Of a stretch of DNA of 7,925 bases, positions 1-6,791 are shown in pieces. Source of the DNA: an uncultured Cocleimonas sp. GTDB taxonomy: Bacteria > Pseudomonadota > Gammaproteobacteria > Thiotrichales > Thiotrichaceae. The position numbers were made by a program, and so were the translations under genes. The notes beneath the pieces are model-generated. The model did not search any database and was not told the DNA's origin. It worked only from the letters and a program-made list of their open reading frames with translations. Each line of letters begins with the position of its first letter. Within the stretch, counting starts at the first letter, position 1. The stretch spans positions 1-7,925 of the forward strand of contig CALISP010000307.1 of assembly GCA_938041705.1 (NCBI GenBank), given 5' to 3'.

Positions 1-464
1 CCTAGTTTATCTTCACCATCAGCACCTTCAACACCATCTGTTTGATTGATAATATCAACTAAGTGTTGAGATTCAGTAACACCCCAAAATTTCTTACCAA
101 TACCAACTTGAAATTCCCAATCATCTTTAGCCACAACATAATCTAATTGACGAATATCACCATGAGTGCGTTCTTTATCAGCATCATCCCATCGATAGAA
201 TGGATTGAAAGTGAATTGTGAACTATCATCTTTAGATCGTATTTTATATTCAGGAGATACACTAACAGACACCCCCACACTTTTTGACTGTTTATCAAAT
301 GCCGGATCGCTAGTAAATAAACGACCTTCTAATGCAACATTACCTGAGACATTATCTAAAAAACTATTTTCAGCAGAAACACTAACGGATAAAGACATTA
401 ATGAAAATGTAACTACACCGAATGTTATGCATTTCGATAATTTACCCAATTGATTTAAAGCCAT
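1..464 (-). CDS. Secreted, probable outer-membrane beta-barrel protein (C-terminus cut off by window edge)
   Basis: An open frame of 154 codons begins at ATG (464) and runs off the left edge without a stop, so only the N-terminal part is seen. Residues 1-31 form a signal peptide: Lys8 and Lys11, a hydrophobic stretch, and a likely cleavage after VSA before Glu32-Asn. There is no lipobox. The mature part alternates polar and hydrophobic residues with many aromatics (FNPFYRWDDADKE, WEFQVGIGKKFWGVTES), as in outer-membrane barrel strands and loops. The motif KKFWGVTES followed by LVDIINQTDGVEG resembles porin-like proteins that sit beside RND/LolA-like pairs, but I cannot name a family with certainty. 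The start overlaps the stop of the upstream methyltransferase gene by 10 nt, so the two are likely translated as a pair. The ribosome site is weak (AAGG, then AGAAG). It is probably the outer-membrane end of the export module encoded upstream. Confidence 0.8.
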   Translation of the reverse strand, partial: MALNQLGKLSKCITFGVVTFSLMSLSVSVSAENSFLDNVSGNVALEGRLFTSDPAFDKQSKSVGVSVSVSPEYKIRSKDDSSQFTFNPFYRWDDADKERTHGDIRQLDYVVAKDDWEFQVGIGKKFWGVTESQHLVDIINQTDGVEGADGEDKL

Positions 465-910
465 CTTCTAACCTTATTCTTATAATCTAAAAACTCTTTA
501 CCAAATTTCTTCTCTAGAATACGTTCTTCGGGTTTTATCTGCATTTCAGTGATTACTATATAAAAAGCAGGAAGAACCAAGAACGAAGTCAAGTTTCCAA
601 GAAAAATGGCAAAGCCAAATAAAATGATCAACATACCTAAATACATAGGATTGCGACTAATTTTGTACAAACCATTTGTGACTAAGCCCGTGGTAAATTC
701 TGGCTTCATAGGGTTTGGCGTAGTACGTTTTTTAAAAAACAAATACAAAGATGAAAAGTCTAAAAAGATAGCTAATAACATAACTACAATTCCAACATCA
801 TTCCAAGGTGAACTGATTAGTTGTGCCACAGGGAAATATTGGCTGGATAACCACATAATCAACGCTATGCTTAGGGCATAGATCGGTGGAGGTATTTTTA
901 ACTGAAGCAC
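455..910 (-). CDS. Small integral-membrane methyltransferase, isoprenylcysteine methyltransferase/PEMT-like
   Basis: This 151-aa protein has the signature of the bacterial isoprenylcysteine carboxyl methyltransferase/phospholipid methyltransferase group: LVTNGLYKISRNPMYLGMLI at 76-95 (the RNPMYLG element lines the SAM pocket in the family). A C-terminal EERILEKKFGKEFLDY segment follows (128-143) and ends in KVRRWL. Four hydrophobic segments are visible, at about 9-27, 38-58, 90-105 and 107-121. By family it would methylate a lipid or lipid-like substrate in the inner membrane using SAM; the substrate cannot be read from sequence. The start is GTG, chosen because a good Shine-Dalgarno (TGAGGG) lies 7 nt upstream and the homology-rich region begins just after. 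Its last codons overlap the next gene's start. It lies downstream of a terminator hairpin, so it may depend on readthrough or on a promoter I could not identify. Confidence 0.87.
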   Translation of the reverse strand: MLQLKIPPPIYALSIALIMWLSSQYFPVAQLISSPWNDVGIVVMLLAIFLDFSSLYLFFKKRTTPNPMKPEFTTGLVTNGLYKISRNPMYLGMLIILFGFAIFLGNLTSFLVLPAFYIVITEMQIKPEERILEKKFGKEFLDYKNKVRRWL

Positions 911-942
911 TATAAGACCCTCAAACTCACTGTATTTTAGCG

Positions 943-975
943 AAAAGCTGATGCTATTTATTTAATAACATCAGC
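943..975 (-). terminator. Rho-independent terminator after the LolA-like gene
   Basis: On the minus strand GCTGATGTTATT pairs with AATAGCATCAGC across an AAATA loop, giving a 12-bp stem with one G-U pair. TTTT follows directly, then CGCT. It begins about 40 nt past the LolA-like stop codon. The U-tract is short, so termination may be partial, leaving some readthrough into the methyltransferase and outer-membrane genes. Confidence 0.7.
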
Positions 976-1015
976 AAATCATTTTAAGATTTAAATGACA
1001 TTGATATTTTTTGTA

Positions 1016-1813
1016 CTATCGTGCCAATGACTTCTTATTAAAGTCTCTTTGAGATAAACCCGTCTTAAACTTGTAATTTGTATACTGTAACAAGGTACTT
1101 TTACCAGATTGGTGGTTTTGCATATTCATCATTGCTGGACGCCAATGCTTACTTGCATACTGCTTATAACCTGTTTGTATCAGAGTCTTTAGCAATGCAT
1201 TCTTACGATCATAAAACATGATTTTTGTCGGGCGATATTCTTTGGTATCAATCCATGCAACTTGCTTTGTGTAACCCGAATATTTGTATGCAGGAACACG
1301 TTCAATAACGTTACATTTCCATTTATTACCTTCACCACACGCTTCTTCTCGTATGAATTTATATTTATATTTTTCAACTTCCTGCGAGCTAATGTCTTCA
1401 AAAGCAAACTCACTACCCATGAAAGGACCTGATTTGTTGCGAGAGTTAATGCGTTTCACACGCTTTAATGCAGGTAAGTATAACCATTGGTCATCAGCTT
1501 TTAAACCATGTGAAAAAGTAAGCATCGCTGTGCCTTTAACATCGGCAGGCTCATCAAATAAAGATAATGATTTATCACCATCGTTCTTTCCTTCAAGCGT
1601 TTTAATACGAATATTACGACGACTCGTTTTACCTGCACGGTTTTTTAGTGTCATTACCATATTTGCCGTAAAGTCAGCAAAACCTGCATCACTGGCATCG
1701 GCTTCATTGGCTATCCTCAAACCCTTTTCAGCGGGTGTCTCTGCAAAGACTGCACTATTAAAGGCTGAAGAGCCTAATAACATCAAAGCTGCTAACATTA
1801 TTTTATACTTCAT
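1016..1813 (-). CDS. Secreted LolA-like outer-membrane lipoprotein-sorting family protein
   Basis: This is a 265-aa periplasmic protein. Residues 1-24 are a signal peptide (MKYKIMLAALMLLGSSAF, cleaved after VFA before Glu25). The mature part follows the LolA-like pattern: an ADFTANMVMTLKNRAG start, repeated beta-strand-rich segments, and the diagnostic block WLYLPALKRVKRI (110-122) followed by KSGPFMGSEFAFEDIS (127-142). This subgroup, annotated as outer membrane lipoprotein-sorting protein, habitually accompanies RND/MMPL exporters. It is not housekeeping LolA, which is shorter and lacks this block. By family it would be a hydrophobic-cavity carrier, shuttling a lipid or lipidated molecule from inner to outer membrane. 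Two cysteines (159, 167) in the CGEGNKWKC stretch could form a disulfide, which is inference. A clear GGAG ribosome site precedes the ATG. It is flanked by hairpins on both sides, so it may be a separately expressed unit. Confidence 0.9.
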   Translation of the reverse strand: MKYKIMLAALMLLGSSAFNSAVFAETPAEKGLRIANEADASDAGFADFTANMVMTLKNRAGKTSRRNIRIKTLEGKNDGDKSLSLFDEPADVKGTAMLTFSHGLKADDQWLYLPALKRVKRINSRNKSGPFMGSEFAFEDISSQEVEKYKYKFIREEACGEGNKWKCNVIERVPAYKYSGYTKQVAWIDTKEYRPTKIMFYDRKNALLKTLIQTGYKQYASKHWRPAMMNMQNHQSGKSTLLQYTNYKFKTGLSQRDFNKKSLAR

Positions 1814-1857
1814 GTTTTCTCCAAAATATTTAATTAAAAAACCTATGCGCTATTACT

Positions 1858-1863
1858 AGTCAA
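1858..1863 (-). promoter_or_regulatory. Possible -35 element upstream of the LolA-like gene
   Basis: TTGACT on the minus strand matches five of six consensus -35 bases and lies about 45 nt before the LolA-like ATG. At the right spacing there is only a T-rich stretch (TTTTTA to TTTAAT), a poor -10. An independent promoter is plausible because a hairpin lies just upstream, but sequence support is weak. Confidence 0.22.
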
Positions 1864-1914
1864 AAGGTTACTTACTTATAAGACATATTTACTTTAAAAG
1901 CGTTCAAATCAATA

Positions 1915-1963
1915 CAAAAAAATCGCTCAAGAGCTATGGTGTCTGTCATTAGATAACAGCACC
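1915..1963 (-). terminator. Hairpin with T-run downstream of the RND exporter gene, possible terminator
   Basis: On the minus strand GGTGCTGT pairs with ACAG-A-CACC (8 bp with one bulged A, 9-nt loop). A second tiny dyad, GCTCTTGAGC, and a run of seven T follow. The T-run is about 16 nt from the main stem, so this is not a canonical terminator for this strand. Read on the plus strand, the same stem is followed by TGATTTTT. It lies about 53 nt past the RND stop codon, inside the 202-bp gap before the LolA-like gene. Confidence 0.4.
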
Positions 1964-2015
1964 TGATTTTTATTGATTGATATTGCTTTTATTTCGTTAA
2001 CTTGGTTTCTTTAAA

Positions 2016-4400
2016 TTAGTTTTCTTTTACAAGCTTTTCTTTAACAATACTTTCATCGCTAACAACACCTTTACTTAGCCATTTATCTAATTTTATTAAT
2101 AATGGTGGCAATAAGAAGAAATCCACTATCAAAGCAATCGCAATCACTATCGCAGTTAATAATCCCATTCCCGAATTAAGTTTAAATGATGAAGTAGAAA
2201 GCACTAAGAATCCTGCTACTAAGGCGGCAGAAGTAACCCATAAGGCAACACCAACAGTAGAGAATGCATAACGTACTGCATCTTCAGCACCTAAACCTTT
2301 TTCTCGTCGAGCACGTAAGTACTTACTTAAAAAATGGATAGTATCGTCAACGACAATACCTAAGGTCATTGCAGTAACGACAGATAGCGCAAGACCGATT
2401 TCACCATCAATTAAAGACCAAACACCAAAGGCGATACCTGCTGGCACCAAATTCGGAATTAAGCTCAATAAACCGTAACGCCAAGACTTAAGCGCTAAAA
2501 CAAGAATCAAAGAAATAAGGATCAAGGCTATAGTCGTACCAGTAAGCATAGAGATGATATTTTTCATACCTATATGCGCAAACATGATACTTGGGCTAGC
2601 TCCTACTGTTCGAAGCTCAGGGATATTTTGTAACATCCATTGATCGACTCTTTCTTCAAAATTTAAAATCTGTTTAGTCGATAAGGTTTCTAAGGTAACG
2701 CTGATACGTGTACTTTTTTTATCAATATCAATCTGATTATTTAAATCTAAACCAAACGGCAGTGACATTTCGTACAACAACAAGTATTGGGCAGCAAGTT
2801 CACGAGATTCTGGTAATTTATAAAAATTATCATCATCACCATGCATATTTTTGTTTAATCGAGTGAAAGTATCTGTGACTGTACTCACGTGAATCACTTC
2901 AGGTTGAGTTTGCATCCAATCAGTAAACTTTTTAATATCAGCTAATACTTGAGGTTCTGAAATATCGCCAGATTCTTTAGTCTCTATTGAATAGTCAACG
3001 TAATAAATACCCGTTAAATTTTGTACTATAAAATCTGTATCCGTTCTAAATTCAATACGTTCATCAAAATATTCTACAAATACATCATTTAGTTCATTAC
3101 GTGGAATTAATGCAATTAATATGATTGCCAATATGCTACCGCCAACTAGCAATACTTTTTGCTTCGCGATAACCCACTCAGCAAGTTGAGCCATGATTTT
3201 TTGAGTATTTGACTCACGAGGCTTAACCGATACAGGCAAAATAGAAGCCAACGCTGGCAATAAAGTAATTGATAGTAAAAAAGCTATCATCACGCCTATT
3301 GCAGCAACATTCCCCAAATCACCAAAAGGAGGAGAATCACTACTATTTAAGGATAAAAATCCAATTGCTGTAGTTATCGATGTAAGAAAAACAGGCATAA
3401 AGTTAACCCGTAGACTTTCTTGCATGGCAGTTCTCTTATCTGAACCTTTACGTAACTCCGTCAACCATGTCGAGAGAATATGCACACAATCTGCAACGGC
3501 TAAAGTGAGAATAATTATTGGTGCAGACATCACTGGAGAAGAGAGTTCAATACCTAACCATCCTGCTAAACCAAATGCTGATACGACTGAAAACAAAATC
3601 ACCACTAATGTAATTACTGTTCCTGTAATACTTCTTAATAATAAATAAACCATTGCTAAAATGAGCAATATAGCTAAAGGTAAAAGGTGCGTCATATCGT
3701 AAATAGTGGCTTCACCAAAGGCATTATTCATCATTACTATGCCTGATAAATAGACCTCTACTTCAGGATAAGCTTTTTCCACATAATCCTTAAGAGCACG
3801 AACAGATTGAACAACTTCCATACCTTGTTTGGTCGGATCAGCAGCGACCATCTCTCCCTTATCGTTCTCAATTTCCGGGGGGAATTCCATGGTTATATTT
3901 AAGGCAGTAACATGAGCTTTTTCAGAGATTAAGCGATGTAATAATAGTGGCTCAGATAGAGCAATTGATTTGATACGTTGAATATCTGCAGCACTTAATG
4001 ACTTTCCATCTTCATACAAATCTCCTACCGACATATCATCTTCTATCGATTCACTATTTTGATAATTTGAGAGTGAATCTACACGCATCGAATAAGGAGT
4101 TTTCCAAGCACGCTCAGTAACATCTTCTATTGCAGCTAATGTATCAATTTTAAAAACCACCCCATCTTTAGGTGCTAAAACCATTAATACATTGTCGTTT
4201 TTAGTATATGTATTCTGAAGGTTTTCAAATGCTTGCAATCTAGTGTCTTCTGGGGAAAAGAATATACGGTAATCATTATTAAAGAATAAATTTTTACCTC
4301 CCATCGATGCTAGTAAAACTAAAACTAGAGTTAGAATAGACAGGAACCAACCTAATTTTGTGACCTTTTGAGCATAGTTTTTAATAAAGCTGTTGAGCAT
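2016..4400 (-). CDS. RND superfamily exporter, MMPL/COG1033-type, two sterol-sensing-like halves
   Basis: This 794-aa inner-membrane protein has the duplicated RND plan: TM1 (about 16-32), a periplasmic domain (about 35-235), a five-helix bundle (about 238-392), then TM7 (about 415-433), a second periplasmic domain (about 435-610) and a second bundle (about 616-768). It is shorter than HAE1 pumps such as AcrB (over 1000 aa) and lacks their large docking subdomains. That fits the MMPL-like exporters of lipids or hydrophobic compounds. Proton-relay acidic residues are visible in both bundles: Asp304 in LAVADCVHIL and Asp685-Asp686 in GIVVDDTIHFLSKY, a hallmark of this branch. The start has AAAAGG 8 nt upstream and lies only 19 nt past the TetR stop, so the two genes share a transcript. 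No membrane-fusion adaptor gene is present; the downstream LolA-like protein probably takes the cargo instead. The cargo is unknown. Confidence 0.93.
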   Translation of the reverse strand: MLNSFIKNYAQKVTKLGWFLSILTLVLVLLASMGGKNLFFNNDYRIFFSPEDTRLQAFENLQNTYTKNDNVLMVLAPKDGVVFKIDTLAAIEDVTERAWKTPYSMRVDSLSNYQNSESIEDDMSVGDLYEDGKSLSAADIQRIKSIALSEPLLLHRLISEKAHVTALNITMEFPPEIENDKGEMVAADPTKQGMEVVQSVRALKDYVEKAYPEVEVYLSGIVMMNNAFGEATIYDMTHLLPLAILLILAMVYLLLRSITGTVITLVVILFSVVSAFGLAGWLGIELSSPVMSAPIIILTLAVADCVHILSTWLTELRKGSDKRTAMQESLRVNFMPVFLTSITTAIGFLSLNSSDSPPFGDLGNVAAIGVMIAFLLSITLLPALASILPVSVKPRESNTQKIMAQLAEWVIAKQKVLLVGGSILAIILIALIPRNELNDVFVEYFDERIEFRTDTDFIVQNLTGIYYVDYSIETKESGDISEPQVLADIKKFTDWMQTQPEVIHVSTVTDTFTRLNKNMHGDDDNFYKLPESRELAAQYLLLYEMSLPFGLDLNNQIDIDKKSTRISVTLETLSTKQILNFEERVDQWMLQNIPELRTVGASPSIMFAHIGMKNIISMLTGTTIALILISLILVLALKSWRYGLLSLIPNLVPAGIAFGVWSLIDGEIGLALSVVTAMTLGIVVDDTIHFLSKYLRARREKGLGAEDAVRYAFSTVGVALWVTSAALVAGFLVLSTSSFKLNSGMGLLTAIVIAIALIVDFFLLPPLLIKLDKWLSKGVVSDESIVKEKLVKEN

Positions 4401-4419
4401 TATAATTGCCTTTTATAAG

Positions 4420-5127
4420 TTATTTTGATGGACGTAAGGATTCTAATCTATCCACTAATCCTTTTCCACAAGTCATTAATGTGTCAAGTTTTTGTACACT
4501 TTTTGCAAAGCCTATACACCCTTGAAGTGACGCTAAAAACATTAAAGCAACTTCCTCGGAGTCAACAGAATACTTTACATTTCCTTTCTCTTTAGCTCTC
4601 TCTAACGATGTTGCTATTGCATCCTGCCATTCTTGATAAATATCAGCAATTCGATCTCTAAAGCCTTCATCAATAGGCGACATTTCTTGTGCTAGGTTAT
4701 TAAGAGGGCAACCGAGAGAAATATCATCTTCTGTCATAACAGAGCCAGAATTAATGATGATGTTTTGCAAAGCAGTAATCGGATCTTCAGTATTGTTTAA
4801 AGGCTCTATCCAAGTTGAATATATAGTTTCTTGAATCACTTCATCTAGGACTGCATGCCCTAAGACTACTTTGTTTTCGAAGTGATGATATAAGGCACCT
4901 TTGGTAATTCCTGTATTTTTAAGAATATTACTCAAACTAGCAGCTTGAAAACCGCGTTTATATATTTCGTTAAATGCAGCAAAAAGGATTTCAGCTCTTG
5001 TTTCTTGACTTTTTTCAGAACTTTTATCTTTGAAATTATCGGCACATTTTTTTAAACAACAGGGATTTGAAGCCCATAAATACCACCATTGCTTTGATAT
5101 TTCATTAATATAAGAATTACTTTTCAT
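4420..5127 (-). CDS. TetR/AcrR-family transcriptional regulator with an N-terminal extension
   Basis: From ATG at 5127 the protein is 235 aa. Residues 44-90 are a typical TetR DNA-binding domain: RAEILFAAFNEIYKRGF, then LSNILKNTGITKGALYHHF (65-83), where TKGALYHHF is the recognition-helix signature. The rest is an all-helical ligand/dimer domain containing GCPLNNLAQEM, seen in the AcrR/NemR-like branch. It probably represses itself and the RND gene 19 nt downstream, being relieved by the exporter's substrate or a related molecule (inference from layout). A longer frame from TTG at 5163 exists, but those codons coincide with the palindromic operator, so I prefer the ATG. That ATG lacks a Shine-Dalgarno. 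About 43 residues precede the domain, more than the usual 5-20. They include QWWYLW and three cysteines (23, 24, 28), which is unusual. Confidence 0.9.
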   Translation of the reverse strand: MKSNSYINEISKQWWYLWASNPCCLKKCADNFKDKSSEKSQETRAEILFAAFNEIYKRGFQAASLSNILKNTGITKGALYHHFENKVVLGHAVLDEVIQETIYSTWIEPLNNTEDPITALQNIIINSGSVMTEDDISLGCPLNNLAQEMSPIDEGFRDRIADIYQEWQDAIATSLERAKEKGNVKYSVDSEEVALMFLASLQGCIGFAKSVQKLDTLMTCGKGLVDRLESLRPSK

Positions 5128-5128
5128 G

Positions 5129-5143
5129 GTGTAATGATTACAC
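5129..5143 (-). promoter_or_regulatory. Perfect 15-bp palindrome abutting the regulator start codon
   Basis: GTGTAAT-C-ATTACAC on the minus strand is a perfect dyad around one central base and ends 1 nt before the regulator ATG. It could be a protein-binding operator or, in RNA, a short hairpin (GTGTA/TACAC stem) that hinders initiation at an ATG with no Shine-Dalgarno. It is separated by 1 bp from the second palindrome. I cannot assign it to a known regulator. Confidence 0.5.
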
Positions 5144-5144
5144 A

Positions 5145-5160
5145 CATACCGGTCGGTATG
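5145..5160 (-). promoter_or_regulatory. TetR-type operator palindrome upstream of the regulator
   Basis: CATACCGACCGGTATG on the minus strand is a dyad with 7-bp arms (CATACCG/CGGTATG) and only the central pair unmatched. The ACCG/CGGT core is typical of self-operators of AcrR/NemR-like TetR repressors in gammaproteobacteria. It lies just ahead of the regulator gene and downstream of a possible -10, which suits autorepression and shared control of the RND gene. Confidence 0.65.
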
Positions 5161-5165
5161 CAATT

Positions 5166-5171
5166 ATTTTA
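5166..5171 (-). promoter_or_regulatory. Possible -10 element of the regulator/exporter promoter
   Basis: TAAAAT on the minus strand (five of six bases of TATAAT) lies 5 nt before the operator. It would place the transcript start around 5159, inside the operator, leaving a leader of about 32 nt. I see no convincing -35 at 16-18 nt (AT-rich, TTTATTGAT context), so the call is tentative. Confidence 0.3.
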
Positions 5172-5252
5172 ATCAATAAATATGAAGAAATTCTGATAAT
5201 AGTAAAGAGGATTATCGAGGTTGTTTCTTAATTTAGGCTTAAACCCTATTCT

Positions 5253-5278
5253 AAATAAAACTCAGTCAACAGCTGAAT
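5253..5278 (-). terminator. Weak rho-independent terminator after the permease gene
   Basis: On the minus strand ATTCAG pairs with CTGAGT (6 bp, one G-U) around a CTGTTGA loop, then TTTTATTT follows. It starts about 10 nt after the permease stop codon, the expected position for ending the ABC transporter operon before the regulator promoter. The stem is short and AT-containing. Confidence 0.42.
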
Positions 5279-5288
5279 AATCTCGATT

Positions 5289-6776
5289 TTATCTCTTCCC
5301 ATTATTCAACTTATGCGTACTTTTACGCCTTAATGTTCTCGATAAAATATCGACACCCATATTCAATAATGCAGTTATTAATATTAATAACAAAGCACGA
5401 TCAAAGCGTAAATCTTGCATGGCATTATCAATATAGAAACCTAGTGTTGCGACACCCAATAAACCCATTATTGCCGTTTCTCTTAGGATAATTTCCCAAC
5501 GATAAAAAAGATATGCGAGGAAACTACCATATAAGCGCGGTGTAATTTCATAACCATATAAATTTAAGCCTTTGGAAGAATCTATTCTCAACGTCACTGC
5601 ATTGGATTGATTTCCTAATAAATGACCAATAATGCCTGAGTTGTGCAAAGCTAAAGCAATCACCGCAGGCAACATGGAGGGTCCAAAGAACTGTAACAAA
5701 ATAAACGCTAAAATATATTCAGGTGTGGAGCGCATCACAACTAAAATGATATGTCCGATACTTCGGCCAAATTTTTTATGAAAATGTATAGAGATTAGTG
5801 GGTATGTCATTAAGGTTAACACTGCAGTAACAACTAACGCGATTTGAGTTAATAACAGTGTATTGATAACTCCTGGAATAGCTTGATCTTGCATAATATT
5901 ACTAAACCATTGAAGCAGCTCAGTATAACCACCCTCTTTCGCTCCTCTTATCGGCGCAGGAACAATATCTTGAGTGAAGAACCGCACGACATTATCCCAC
6001 TTAATGTCATGTTGATTTCTTAGTAGAGTATAAAACGCAACACCAAAATATAGTGGCAACAGTAATGGTCGTAACCAAAAACGAATACTGCCAATCAAAA
6101 TATAAAAAACTAGCAGCAATACAACTACATATGAATAATCGCCTTGCATAAAGGAGGACTCGAGATAATAGCCCAAAGTTGGTAAACCAATAAACCCAAG
6201 TATGACGCTACTTCGCAATCCACATTCAAAACGATATGCTGTGTAGGTTTTTAAGGCCTGCCATACATCTGGCAGTAAGCCGTAAAAGAAACGATTCAAA
6301 CGTCCAAGATTTAAAGGTAAAGCATTTACAACCGAAGAATCAACTTCTTCGATAATTTCAGAATATACTTTCGCGAAAGTAGCTGCATAGGGTATTGCTA
6401 ATGCCAAAATTCCTGTTAAAGGATGCAAGCCAAATACTTGAAGAAAGATAAGCGCCCAGAACAATTCATGAATAGCTCGAAGAAAGGCACATAAACCACG
6501 AACCAATGCAAAACGGTATAAATAGCTCAGAGGGATGGCAGAAACCACCCCAAAGAAGACACCGATTAACGCAAAAATAAGTGTTTGCAATAAAGCGTTT
6601 AATAAGACACTAATATCACCAATATCTGGATGTAAAATAGCTCTCCCAAAACGTTGTAACTCTAGCCAAGGGTTAACGTTATATACATTTAAATCTGCAA
6701 AAGGAAGACACAACAATGCGACTAGAATAAAAACAAAAGATACATTTCGGTGCGATATTTTTAAAGAACTAAACAT
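5289..6776 (-). CDS. phnE: Tandem-fused PhnE-type ABC transporter permease
   Basis: This 495-aa integral-membrane protein contains two PhnE-like permease domains in one chain, where classical PhnE has one (about 260-280 aa). The halves align by eye. In the first, RAIHELFWALIFLQVFG (100-116) is followed by YRFECGLRSSVILGFIG and LPTLGYYL (181-205). In the second, RSTPEYILAFILLQFFG (349-365) is followed by YRWEIILRETAIMGLLG and VATLGFYI (425-449). Both thus keep the R-S/H...LQ.FG segment and the YR.E..LR...I.G..G..TLG.Y block. The coupling-helix (EAA-like) segments differ between halves and are degenerate, so contacts with the ATPase may be asymmetric. It would form the whole membrane pore, a fused pseudodimer paired with an ATPase dimer. 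Spacing from the ATPase gene is 13 nt. The ATG has no evident Shine-Dalgarno and sits in a stem with the upstream stop codon. The substrate could be phosphonate, phosphite or another oxyanion. The symbol denotes family only. Confidence 0.88.
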   Translation of the reverse strand: MFSSLKISHRNVSFVFILVALLCLPFADLNVYNVNPWLELQRFGRAILHPDIGDISVLLNALLQTLIFALIGVFFGVVSAIPLSYLYRFALVRGLCAFLRAIHELFWALIFLQVFGLHPLTGILALAIPYAATFAKVYSEIIEEVDSSVVNALPLNLGRLNRFFYGLLPDVWQALKTYTAYRFECGLRSSVILGFIGLPTLGYYLESSFMQGDYSYVVVLLLVFYILIGSIRFWLRPLLLPLYFGVAFYTLLRNQHDIKWDNVVRFFTQDIVPAPIRGAKEGGYTELLQWFSNIMQDQAIPGVINTLLLTQIALVVTAVLTLMTYPLISIHFHKKFGRSIGHIILVVMRSTPEYILAFILLQFFGPSMLPAVIALALHNSGIIGHLLGNQSNAVTLRIDSSKGLNLYGYEITPRLYGSFLAYLFYRWEIILRETAIMGLLGVATLGFYIDNAMQDLRFDRALLLILITALLNMGVDILSRTLRRKSTHKLNNGKR

Positions 6777-6791
6777 TTTTGAAGAAATGTT
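6772..6791 (-). promoter_or_regulatory. Hairpin spanning the ATPase stop and permease start
   Basis: AACATTT pairs with AAATGTT (7 bp) around a 6-nt CTTCAA loop on the minus strand. The 5' arm overlaps the ATPase stop codon (6790-6792) and the 3' arm contains the permease ATG (6774-6776). A ribosome finishing the ATPase would open it, so it may couple translation of the two genes. The stem is AT-rich and only modestly stable. Confidence 0.4.

Noticed and set aside
205..453. 82-codon plus-strand open frame opposite the outer-membrane gene
   Set aside because: The minus frame is open from an ATG with a good signal peptide to the window edge; the plus frame is its shadow.
606..881. 91-codon plus-strand open frame opposite the methyltransferase
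   Set aside because: Antisense to a gene with clear family motifs; no independent support.
979..998. TCATTT/AAATGA inverted repeat just after the LolA-like gene
   Set aside because: It is a six-pair AT-rich stem without a T-run. The adjacent 12-bp hairpin explains termination better.
1284..1859. 191-codon plus-strand open frame opposite the LolA-like gene
   Set aside because: It lies antisense to a well-supported gene with signal peptide and family motifs. Its translation is Ser/Pro/Leu-rich without a recognisable domain, and I see no ribosome site.
5128..5163. Upstream TTG start for the TetR regulator (12 extra residues)
   Set aside because: These codons coincide with both palindromes, no ribosome site precedes the TTG, and a likely transcript start falls inside this stretch.
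5209..5286. ATCGAG / CTCGAT inverted repeat flanking the permease-regulator gap
   Set aside because: Only 6 bp matched over about 60 bp of AT-rich spacer; expected by chance, with no mobile-element features.
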